Below the pieces are notes generated by a model, which was not told the origin of the DNA, did not search any database, and saw nothing but the letters and a program-made list of their open reading frames with translations. 64,000 nucleotides of DNA from Pontibacter sp. SGAir0037 (GTDB lineage Bacteria > Bacteroidota > Bacteroidia > Cytophagales > Hymenobacteraceae), in NCBI RefSeq assembly GCF_005491705.1, contig NZ_CP028092.1, positions 2,294,001-2,358,000 of the forward strand, given 5' to 3'. The position numbers and the translations under genes were made by a program. The first letter of the stretch is position 1. Each line of letters begins with the position of its first letter. This document shows positions 57,264 through 64,000 of the stretch, in pieces.

Positions 57264-59684
57264 CTACTCCATTCTCAGGTTCAGAACAGGATTAGTTGTT
57301 GCGGCTTTAACAGCCTGGTAGCTGATTGTAATGAAAGCCAGTACAGCCGCCACCAGTGCTGCAAAAGCAAATATCCATACAGGAATATCGATGCGATAAG
57401 CAAAATCCTGCAGCCACTGTTGCATCGCATACCAGGCCAATGGAAAAGCTATAAGGGCTGCCACCAAAACCAGCTTCAGAAAGTCTTTGGAGAGCAGCGT
57501 AACAATAGAAGAGGTTTCGGCTCCTAATACTTTGCGGATGCCGATTTCTTTTTTTCTGCGTTCTGCTGAATAGGCTGCCAGTCCGAAAAGGCCAAGGCAG
57601 GCTACAAAAATGGCAATGGCTGTAAAAATAGTTAGCAGCGACTTTAATTTATCTTCGGCCTTATACATCTTTTCAAAGTTCTCATCCATAAAGATGTATT
57701 CTATCGGATAGTCAGGTGAGAATTTGCTCCAAACCGTTTTCACATGGTCTATAGCACCACTAATATTTACAGGCTCCATTTTTACTGCCACTTTAATATT
57801 AGCGCCACTGTAAATCTGTAGTACTGTCGGATCCATTTCGTCGTAGAGGCTTTTAAAGTGGAAGTCTTTAACTACACCAATTACTTTTCCTTCTTTCAGC
57901 GAATCAGGGTTATCCCACGTAGGCCAGTACAAGGTCTGCCCAAGCGCCTTTTCCGGAGTGCCGTAACCAAGTTTTCTCACAGCGGTCTCGTTCAGCATGA
58001 ACCCATGATCTGCATCCGTTTTAAATTCTCTGGAAAAAGGCCTCCCTGCCACTACTTTAATATCAAGTGTGTTGATATAATCAAAATCCACCATGAGCAT
58101 GGAGACCGGTTGATGCTCTTTCTCCCCTTCTTTCGGAACAATAACCCCATCACCTGCCGTAGCATCACCGGGAAAACCATAGCCGATGGATACATCCTTA
58201 ATTCCTGTGCCTTTCAGTATTTCACCTTTAAAGGTTTCATAGTTTTCGAACATATTCTCTCCCCTCATCGTGAAGAACATAATCTGTTCCTTATTAAAGC
58301 CTAAGTCTTTGTTGTGCAGGTAAGACACCTGTCTATGTACAATGGAGGCACAAATGATCAGAAAAATTGACAAAGCAAACTGCACCACAATTAGCCCATG
58401 CCGAAGCCACTGTATCTTACCTGCTTTAGCATCTACAACTACCGAACTTTTAAGAACTTTTACAGGCTTGAAACCGGATAAAACCAAAGCCGGATAAAAA
58501 CCGGCCAGTATGCCCACCACCAGTGTAAGCAGAAGCAACAGCAAAAGAATAGCAGGAGTAGTGAACACATTAAACTGCATTTCTTTACCGGTAAAAGCAT
58601 TGAGTGAAGGGAGAATAAGAGAGGTCAGTGCCGCAGAGAAAATAACACTGATAAGGGTAAGCAAAACCGTTTCTCCGATAAACTGGAATATTAACTGGCC
58701 TCGGCTAGCACCTATCGCCTTTCTTACGCCCACCTCTTTTGCACGCTGCATCGACTTGGCAGTGGCAAGATTCACGAAATTGAAGCAGGCTATGAGTAAA
58801 ATGAAAAAGGCAATGATACCAAGTGCCCTCACATACGTTATATTGCCTTTTATAGACTGGTCGAACTTAAAATTAGCAGAGTACAGGTATACCTCGTTCA
58901 GGGGCTGCAGGAATGGCAGGTACTTGTAGGGTTCATGCCGATCCGGATCGATCTGTTGTTTAACAATCTCTCTGAACTTTGCCTGTGCCAGTGCTGGATC
59001 TGCACCCTTCTTAAGTTTAACATAGGTGTAAAACTGCTGCCATCCCCAATTTTTCATACGCTCGGCAGGCAACTCTGCAGCTTTTAGCGAAAACACAAAA
59101 TTCACAGGCAAATGAAAGCGCTCCGTAGTACTAAAAACACCTCTTACGATGTATGGAAGTTTATTAACGGTTACCTCCTTTCCAACAGGATTGATCTCGC
59201 CGAAGGCTCTCAGGGCAAACTTATCTGATATCACTATAGATGAAGGGTCAGCAAGAGCTTTATCTGGTGTGCCATAAATAAACGGAAGCTGAAAGATTTC
59301 AAAAAATCCCGGGTCAGAAAAAAAGCGGCCTTTTTCGTAGATATTCTTCTCCCCCACTTCTACCAGGTTATTCGCATCAAACTGAAGCATTAATATACGC
59401 ACAACAGTTTCCACCTCCGGTATACTTTGTTCTAAAGTGGTACCAAACATGGGTGGTACCGAAACCATCACCTCTCCCGCATCTTTTGCTGACATGTCGT
59501 TGTAAACCCGGTATACCCTGTCTCCTTCCGGCAAAAATTTGTCGTACTGTAATTCGTCATACACAAATAAGCCAATTAGCAGGCATGCTGTTAAGCCCAA
59601 AGCAAGACCTGCTATATTAATGAAGGTAAATCCCTTGTGGCGATAGAGGCTTCGGTAGGCTGTTTTGAAATAGTTTCTAAACAT
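57264..59684 (-). CDS. MacB/FtsX-type ABC transporter permease
   Basis: 806 residues. TM1 near residue 22, a large MacB-type periplasmic domain, an FtsX bundle (about 285-420), a second periplasmic domain, and a last FtsX bundle (about 680-790). The R-K-K-E-I-G-I-R-K-V-L-G-A motif occurs near 710 and A-K-E-V-G-V-R-K-A-I-G-A near 312, the coupling-helix signature in both halves. It lacks its own ATPase; the ATPase is elsewhere. Bacteroidota have many such permeases. Divergent from and 276 bases away from a sigma-54 regulator, which is the likely controller. Confidence 0.92.
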   Translation of the reverse strand: MFRNYFKTAYRSLYRHKGFTFINIAGLALGLTACLLIGLFVYDELQYDKFLPEGDRVYRVYNDMSAKDAGEVMVSVPPMFGTTLEQSIPEVETVVRILMLQFDANNLVEVGEKNIYEKGRFFSDPGFFEIFQLPFIYGTPDKALADPSSIVISDKFALRAFGEINPVGKEVTVNKLPYIVRGVFSTTERFHLPVNFVFSLKAAELPAERMKNWGWQQFYTYVKLKKGADPALAQAKFREIVKQQIDPDRHEPYKYLPFLQPLNEVYLYSANFKFDQSIKGNITYVRALGIIAFFILLIACFNFVNLATAKSMQRAKEVGVRKAIGASRGQLIFQFIGETVLLTLISVIFSAALTSLILPSLNAFTGKEMQFNVFTTPAILLLLLLLTLVVGILAGFYPALVLSGFKPVKVLKSSVVVDAKAGKIQWLRHGLIVVQFALSIFLIICASIVHRQVSYLHNKDLGFNKEQIMFFTMRGENMFENYETFKGEILKGTGIKDVSIGYGFPGDATAGDGVIVPKEGEKEHQPVSMLMVDFDYINTLDIKVVAGRPFSREFKTDADHGFMLNETAVRKLGYGTPEKALGQTLYWPTWDNPDSLKEGKVIGVVKDFHFKSLYDEMDPTVLQIYSGANIKVAVKMEPVNISGAIDHVKTVWSKFSPDYPIEYIFMDENFEKMYKAEDKLKSLLTIFTAIAIFVACLGLFGLAAYSAERRKKEIGIRKVLGAETSSIVTLLSKDFLKLVLVAALIAFPLAWYAMQQWLQDFAYRIDIPVWIFAFAALVAAVLAFITISYQAVKAATTNPVLNLRME

Positions 59685-59757
59685 AATAGTAAATTTACAG
59701 GGTTCTTTTCAATAGTTCTGTCTGAAATCGGAAAGCATAGCTGCTCTTCTGACATCT

Positions 59758-59773
59758 ATCAGAACAAGTGCCA
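59758..59773 (-). promoter_or_regulatory. Candidate sigma-54 promoter for the permease gene
   Basis: On the minus strand TGGCACTTGTTCTGAT shows the exact -24 element TGGCAC; at -12 it has GA for GC (GG-N10-GA). It would give a leader of about 64 bases to the permease start. One mismatch at the key -12 position makes it tentative. Confidence 0.35.
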
Positions 59774-59810
59774 CAACCATATCTTATTAATTATCAGTAA
59801 ACTATATAAT

Positions 59811-59870
59811 TGCACAGATAAATTTCTGTGCAAAAGCGCGCGTTAAGTGTGCAAAATCGCACACTTAACG
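59811..59870. promoter_or_regulatory. Two palindromic enhancer-like sites between permease and NtrC-type gene
   Basis: TGCACAGA-N6-TCTGTGCA (59811-59832) and CGTTAAGTGTGC-N6-GCACACTTAACG (59841-59870), both perfect with 6-base spacers, centres 34 bases apart. The words TGTGCAAAA(G/T)CGC start at 59827 and 59848, exactly 21 bases apart. They lie about 60-120 bases upstream of the presumed sigma-54 start, the usual place for activator sites. Confidence 0.6.
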
Positions 59871-59960
59871 CCACATCAAAAAAGCACTTCTACTTCATAG
59901 TCAGCTTGTTGTAATAATGGCATAATTATAGTTTCTTTCGCAGCTATATATGTATTGTTT

Positions 59961-61319
59961 ATGCTGTTAAAAAAGGCCTCCATACTGGTTGTTGACGATG
60001 ATACTGATGTACTGACAGCAGTGCGCCTGCTGTTAAGGCCACAGGTAAAGGAAATAGTCACGGAGAAAAACCCTGAAAGCCTGCCTTCGCTGTTACAGCA
60101 GCAAGCGTTTGATGTGATCCTGCTGGACATGAACTTTAAAAGCGCCCTAAATACTGGAAATGAAGGATTGTTCTGGCTGCAGCAGATCCGGCAGATGAAA
60201 TCGAGGGCAGCAGTCATTATGATTACAGCCTATGCCGATATAGATCTTGCTATACGATCTTTAAAACATGGGGCGTTTGACTTTGTGGTAAAGCCCTGGC
60301 ATAACGAAAAGCTTCTAGCTACCATAACTGATGCCCTTCACAGCAAAGAGGCCGGACCTAAAATAACCTTGTCCAAGCAGTCAACGGCAACAGTAGAAAC
60401 GGAGTTGTTAGGCGAATCAGGGGCTATGCAGGATATCCTTCTCAAAATAAGGAAAGTAGCGCCCACAGATGCCAATATTCTTATCTTGGGTGAAAATGGA
60501 ACAGGGAAAGAATTAGTGGCCAAAGCCATTCACCAATACTCCCGACGAGCTGATAAACCTTTTGTAAAAGTTGATGTGGGCGCGCTCACAGAATCGCTTT
60601 TCGAAAGCGAACTGTTCGGCCATAAAAAAGGGGCCTTTACAGATGCACGTGAAGATAGAGCTGGCCGTTTTGAGGCTGCAAAAGAAGGCACTATTTTCCT
60701 GGACGAGATTGGGAATATTTCGCTGCACCAGCAGTCGAAGCTGTTGAGCGTTTTGCAGAACAGGCAGGTTATCAGGTTAGGCTCTAACGAACCTACAGAC
60801 ATTAACGTGCGTCTGCTCTGTGCCACCAATCTCCCTCTTGCTGACCTGGCAAACGAGGCGCGTTTCCGTAAAGACTTGATTTACCGCATCAATACCGTAG
60901 AAATTATAATTCCTCCTCTTCGGGAACGCGGGCATGATATTATACTTCTGGCTAATCATTTTATAAAGGTATACGCCTCAAAGTATATGAAGCCTGTGCC
61001 AGAGTTGGGCAAATCGACCCGGGAAAAGCTGTTGCATTATCATTTTCCGGGTAATGTGCGGGAGTTGCAGTATGCGATAGAGCGAGCCGTTATTATGGCT
61101 GATACCGAAGTGCTGGAAGCCGGCGATATTCTTTTTTCACCCATCGAATCAGCTCCGGCAGCAAAACTCCTGCAGGAAGAGACGAATCTGGAAGAATTGG
61201 AAAAGGCAACGATACTGCGGGTACTTGAAAAACACGGCGGTAACCTGAGCAAAGCCGCCAAAGAACTTGGCATAACAAGAACAGCGCTTTACCGACGCCT
61301 GAACAAGTATGAACTTTAA
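59961..61319 (+). CDS. NtrC-family sigma-54-dependent response regulator
   Basis: 452 residues from the ATG at 59961 (TTG at 59955 is less likely). Receiver with D-D-D at 12-14 and phosphoacceptor Asp56; AAA+ domain with Walker A G-E-N-G-T-G-K-E, a GAFTGA-loop variant reading G-A-F-T-D-A, Walker B F-L-D-E-I-G, and R-fingers; C-terminal Fis-type helix-turn-helix (L-S-K-A-A-K-E-L-G-I-T-R-T-A-L-Y-R-R-L). Activates sigma-54 promoters after phosphorylation. Overlaps the kinase by 11 bases. The D in the loop in place of G is a family trait in Bacteroidota; effect unknown. Confidence 0.94.
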   Translation: MLLKKASILVVDDDTDVLTAVRLLLRPQVKEIVTEKNPESLPSLLQQQAFDVILLDMNFKSALNTGNEGLFWLQQIRQMKSRAAVIMITAYADIDLAIRSLKHGAFDFVVKPWHNEKLLATITDALHSKEAGPKITLSKQSTATVETELLGESGAMQDILLKIRKVAPTDANILILGENGTGKELVAKAIHQYSRRADKPFVKVDVGALTESLFESELFGHKKGAFTDAREDRAGRFEAAKEGTIFLDEIGNISLHQQSKLLSVLQNRQVIRLGSNEPTDINVRLLCATNLPLADLANEARFRKDLIYRINTVEIIIPPLRERGHDIILLANHFIKVYASKYMKPVPELGKSTREKLLHYHFPGNVRELQYAIERAVIMADTEVLEAGDILFSPIESAPAAKLLQEETNLEELEKATILRVLEKHGGNLSKAAKELGITRTALYRRLNKYEL

Positions 61320-62661
61320 AGGTTTTAAAATAAAACTTATTCTGCGGGTTCTGCTGCTGTGCATTACCTTAAGCACCCCCAGCATTGCTATTGTAAATAA
61401 TGGTGCTGAACTCCTGGTTTTTATTTTACCCCTGCTCTTGTTCCAGGTAATAGAACTGATCCGATTTCTGCATCAGGCACAGGATGAGCTCGCTCAGTTT
61501 ATCGAGGCCGTTCAATACCGGGACTTCTCCAGGAACTACAATACAAAAAATACATCTACAGATTTACAGGTACTCCGCCAGAGCTTCAACCAGATCAATT
61601 ATACCTTTAAAACCATCAGCCGCGAAAGAGAAACACAATACCAGAACCTGCAAAAGATAATGGAGCTGGTAAACACAGGTATTTTAACTTATAATCTGGA
61701 AAACGGCGAGGTGGTACTGATGAATGAATCTTTAAAAAAATTGCTGCATGTGCCTTTCCTGAAAAGTATCCATGCCTTAAAGAAAAGAGATGAAGCCTTA
61801 TATGCGGCAGTGCAACGCCTGCTACCCGGGCATACCATTATAGCTACTGCACAGACAGATTATATTGAGAAGCGATATTCTAAAGTGCTTTTATCTGCCA
61901 CTTCTTTTCAAAATAATGATCATACCTACAAACTTGTGGCATTTCAAAATATAAATGAGGCATTGGACGAAACGGAATCGCTTGCGTGGCAAAAGCTGTT
62001 GAACGTTATGACACACGAGATCATGAACTCAGTGGCACCGATTTCATCTTTAGCTGACACTTTGAAAAACCGCCTGCACCAAACAGACTATACACAAATT
62101 ACAGCTGATGACATAGAAGACCTGGAAGTCGGTATCAGCACGATTAAACGAAGAAGCGAAGGATTGCTACGCTTCGCAGAAACTTATCGCAACCTGAACA
62201 AAATTACGACCCTTAACCTGGAACATATAGCGGTGAAAGAGCTTTTCTCGAACCTGAAAGGGTTGATGCAGCCAACACTTGAGCAAAGGCATATTTCACT
62301 TGAAATTATAGTAAGCGACCCTGACATTTCGCTACAGGCCGACCCAAACCTGCTGGACCAGGTACTGATTAACCTGCTGGTAAACGCCATAGAAGCGGTT
62401 AAAGCTAAAACAAATCCTCTCATTACTTTATCTGCTTCTTTAGCTACTGATGGTAAAGTAGTTATCCGTGTTAGAGATAATGGTACCGGCATGTCTAAAG
62501 AAGTGCAGGAAAAAATCTTTATCCCTTTTTTCAGCACCAAAAAACAAGGAAGCGGCATAGGGCTCAGCCTGTGTAAACAAATCATCATGCTGCATCGTGG
62601 CACTATACAGGTACAATCTGCAGAGGGAGAAGGCACAGCGTTTACGCTCCGCTTTGGATAA
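61309..62661 (+). CDS. NtrB-like sensor histidine kinase
   Basis: 450 residues. Two helices at the N terminus (about 9-45), a linker and PAS-like region (about 105-215), then HisKA with the phosphoacceptor His in M-T-H-E-I-M-N-S-V-A-P and HATPase_c with N-L-L-V-N-A-I-E-A-V, D-N-G-T-G-M and G-S-G-I-G-L-S-L. Partner of the NtrC-type regulator, with an 11-base overlap. The likely circuit: kinase, regulator, sigma-54, permease. Confidence 0.92.
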   Translation: MNFKGFKIKLILRVLLLCITLSTPSIAIVNNGAELLVFILPLLLFQVIELIRFLHQAQDELAQFIEAVQYRDFSRNYNTKNTSTDLQVLRQSFNQINYTFKTISRERETQYQNLQKIMELVNTGILTYNLENGEVVLMNESLKKLLHVPFLKSIHALKKRDEALYAAVQRLLPGHTIIATAQTDYIEKRYSKVLLSATSFQNNDHTYKLVAFQNINEALDETESLAWQKLLNVMTHEIMNSVAPISSLADTLKNRLHQTDYTQITADDIEDLEVGISTIKRRSEGLLRFAETYRNLNKITTLNLEHIAVKELFSNLKGLMQPTLEQRHISLEIIVSDPDISLQADPNLLDQVLINLLVNAIEAVKAKTNPLITLSASLATDGKVVIRVRDNGTGMSKEVQEKIFIPFFSTKKQGSGIGLSLCKQIIMLHRGTIQVQSAEGEGTAFTLRFG

Positions 62662-62756
62662 GAAAAAGTTCTGCTATAAACCTCATTTCCACTTTCCCTC
62701 GTACACTCTTTATGCGGCGAATTCCGGCGCAAATGAATTCAAGTTTTACAAAAGTG

Positions 62757-62763
62757 AAGGAGG
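62757..62763 (+). promoter_or_regulatory. Strong Shine-Dalgarno site
   Basis: AAGGAGG five bases before the ATG at 62769. This decides the start over the upstream ATG at 62712 and is unusual for a Bacteroidota gene, where most genes lack such a site. Confidence 0.7.
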
Positions 62764-62768
62764 ATAAA

Positions 62769-63101
62769 ATGTCAGATAATAAAAGAAACATAGACAATGA
62801 ATTAAAAACTCAAGGCAACCCTAGTGCTAACTCGGGTGTAAGCGGGCAACTATCCGGCTCACACGAAGGACCAGTACCGGGTGGGGCTGACAACACACGC
62901 GGCGTAAATAAACCAAGCAGTGAGGGAACCAGCGGTGGCGCCAAAGCAGGTAAAGCCAGCCCTGATAAAGATACACAGGAAGTTTCAGCTACAACGACCC
63001 GCGGGGCAGACTCAACTGATAAGGAGTTCAGAAACAATCAGCCAAACGCCAGCACACTGAAAGGCCAGAAAAGCAACGAGAACCTGGGAAATGAGAAGTA
63101 A
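62769..63101 (+). CDS. Hydrophilic disordered small protein
   Basis: 110 residues rich in Ser, Gly, Asn, Lys, Asp, Thr and Glu. S-D-N-K-R-N-I-D-N-E-L near the start, a Gly/Ser/Pro middle (G-S-H-E-G-P-V-P-G-G-A-D-N) and N-E-N-L-G-N-E-K at the end. There is no signal peptide or hydrophobic core, so probably disordered; similar short stress-type hydrophilins are common. Strong RBS indicates high translation. Function not predictable. Confidence 0.7.
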   Translation: MSDNKRNIDNELKTQGNPSANSGVSGQLSGSHEGPVPGGADNTRGVNKPSSEGTSGGAKAGKASPDKDTQEVSATTTRGADSTDKEFRNNQPNASTLKGQKSNENLGNEK

Positions 63102-63104
63102 TAT

Positions 63105-63166
63105 AGTATAATGTAAAAGAGAAGAGCCGCCCCTGTAGGGGCGGCTCTTCTCTTTTACATTATACT
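63105..63166. terminator. Bidirectional terminator, 30-bp perfect arms
   Basis: 30-base perfect arms at 63105-63134 and 63137-63166 with a two-base spacer, between convergent genes; the arm on the right touches the stop codon of the DUF4097 gene. Confidence 0.9.
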
Positions 63167-63990
63167 TACTTTCCCTTTCTAAGATAGATATTACCGTTCA
63201 TGTTCTTGATCATGATTTCGGAACCACCGCCATTTACCTTGCCGGTAATAAATTCAGCCAAAGTAACTTTATAAATTCCGCTATCGGTCCTTCCACCTGC
63301 TTTAGCCGATGCTTTTTGTGCAGCAATATCAAAGTCTGTAAAAATTTCGCCTCTGTCGGAGCTAAGCTTAACATCAAATTTGGCGTTGGCAGGCACCGTA
63401 ATATCTACATTCCCATTTAAAGTAGAGAACGCCATGGGCTTCTGACTGTCCCAACGCAGGAAGTTTGCCTGTACTTTCCCATTGGTTGTATTTGCAACGG
63501 CATTACCCGATACATTTTCAAGTATTATGTTGCCATTTACATTGTCCAGTTCCAGGTTGCCGTTTACATTACTTACTGTTAAGTCGCCATTGTTTACTGT
63601 TGATATTTTAAGGTTAAAATTCTGTGGTACCAGTATCTCCAGGTCGATAGGTTTAGTAACTGCATCGGTAGAGACTTTAACTGCATTGTTTTGCTCCGTT
63701 ACAGTCAGATTTAAACTTGAGTCTGTTATTTTTCTTAAACCAGCCTGTGTATTTGCCTGTCCGCTATTTGCCCTGGATCGGGTTCTGGCAGCTCCCTGGC
63801 TTGCCCTGACCACAACTTCTTTGCCTTTTGTGCCAGTAACTTTAATAGAACCAAAGATAAGGCCTGCATCTAAAGTCCCGCTTTCGTTAGGTTTGGTAAG
63901 AGGCACTACGATCTCTTCTACTGCATTGTCCTGTGCAAAAGCCTTGGCACACCATAGTAGTATTAGTAATATAAGGATGTTACGTTTCAT
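63166..63990 (-). CDS. DUF4097-type beta-helix protein, secreted
   Basis: 274 residues. Signal peptide (I-L-I-L-L-I-L-L-W-C-A-K-A-F-A-Q) cleaved near 20. The body is a right-handed beta-helix-like series: N-N-G-D-L-T-V-S-N-V-N-G-N-L-E-L-D, D-N-V-N-G-N-I-I-L-E-N-V-S-G, T-T-N-G-K-V-Q-A, all N-G repeats typical of DUF4097/DUF4098. Such proteins are putative adhesins or are linked to a two-component regulon. The gene is complete: the start is 10 bases from the right window edge. Upstream context is not visible. Confidence 0.85.
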   Translation of the reverse strand: MKRNILILLILLWCAKAFAQDNAVEEIVVPLTKPNESGTLDAGLIFGSIKVTGTKGKEVVVRASQGAARTRSRANSGQANTQAGLRKITDSSLNLTVTEQNNAVKVSTDAVTKPIDLEILVPQNFNLKISTVNNGDLTVSNVNGNLELDNVNGNIILENVSGNAVANTTNGKVQANFLRWDSQKPMAFSTLNGNVDITVPANAKFDVKLSSDRGEIFTDFDIAAQKASAKAGGRTDSGIYKVTLAEFITGKVNGGGSEIMIKNMNGNIYLRKGK

Positions 63991-64000
63991 ATAGATATTC

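Noticed and set aside
62184..62732. 182-codon minus-strand frame over the NtrB-like kinase
   Set aside because: The sense gene has intact HisKA and HATPase motifs; the antisense frame has no features.
1..64000. tRNA, rRNA, CRISPR arrays, insertion sequences, attachment sites
   Set aside because: I looked for T-arm-like motifs, regular spacer repeats, transposase frames and terminal inverted repeats and found none that hold up by eye. A tRNA or Rfam scan would be needed to be certain.

Overview
The window is a stretch of chromosome from a member of the Bacteroidota, most probably an aerobic Cytophagales bacterium of the Hymenobacteraceae/Pontibacter type. The reasons are a Por-type (T9SS) sorting tail on a secreted enzyme, many secreted lipoproteins, a SusC-like TonB receptor with a carboxypeptidase-regulatory N-domain, a general lack of Shine-Dalgarno sequences, AT-rich leaders with the Bacteroidota -7 box TAnnTTTG, and families such as DUF4403, DUF2490, DUF4097 and LytTR/LytS pairs. 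The GC content is moderate by eye. I see no rRNA, tRNA, insertion sequence, integrase, CRISPR array or phage gene. It reads as ordinary chromosome with a few accessory loci, so any taxonomic placement is inference from gene style.

Layout. 1-13.5 kb: a GerW-like fragment, an orphan Wzz-like protein, an OmpA-like lipoprotein, an NmrA-type oxidoreductase with a complex upstream region, alpha/beta hydrolases, a DUF4403 gene whose 5' end looks frameshifted, a low-complexity disordered protein, a PQQ-type sugar dehydrogenase, small membrane proteins and an MsbA-like ABC exporter. 13.5-21 kb: a zinc-metallopeptidase lipoprotein, a T9SS-exported glycoside-hydrolase-like protein with a CE2-like esterase downstream, a Rof-like small protein and an AI-2E permease. 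20.9-24.8 kb: a gamma-glutamyltransferase lipoprotein divergent from an amidoligase/C26 amidohydrolase pair, together a gamma-glutamyl/amide metabolism island. 25.2-31 kb: a complete RND efflux operon (adaptor, pump, outer-membrane factor).

31-43 kb: LEA-type protein, hydrolase, universal stress protein, MFS and AGCS transporters, a 41-residue small gene, an HtrA protease, a thioesterase-thiD pair and a CPA2 antiporter with a Usp-like tail. 43-50.5 kb: a LytS/LytTR two-component pair, then an Rrf2 regulator with four cysteines beside a TonB receptor, a DUF2490 protein and a TSUP (TauE/SafE) permease; by context this is a candidate iron-sulfur- or redox-controlled sulfur-compound uptake locus. 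50.6-64 kb: a TerB-like protein, an orphan three-Cys-motif partner (TcmP) protein, an OmpR/HisKA pair, an SdiA-regulated-like propeller, a MacB/FtsX-type permease divergent from an NtrC/NtrB-like sigma-54 pair with enhancer-like palindromes between them, a disordered small protein with an unusual Shine-Dalgarno sequence, and a DUF4097 protein.

Two window-wide regularities stand out. Ten of the eleven convergent gene pairs are separated by a long, nearly perfect inverted repeat, each of a different sequence, acting in all likelihood as a bidirectional terminator; the eleventh pair (thiD and the antiporter) instead overlaps at its stop codons. Co-directional partners (amidoligase/C26, DUF2490/TSUP, both histidine-kinase pairs, LytS/LytTR) overlap by 4-35 bases, which points to translational coupling. 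I found no clearly novel defence or mobile system. The best candidates for something under-described are the amidoligase/C26/GGT island with a hydrophobic insert in the hydrolase, the sigma-54 regulatory region at 59.7-59.9 kb, the orphan TcmP gene, and the phased repeats upstream of the NmrA gene.
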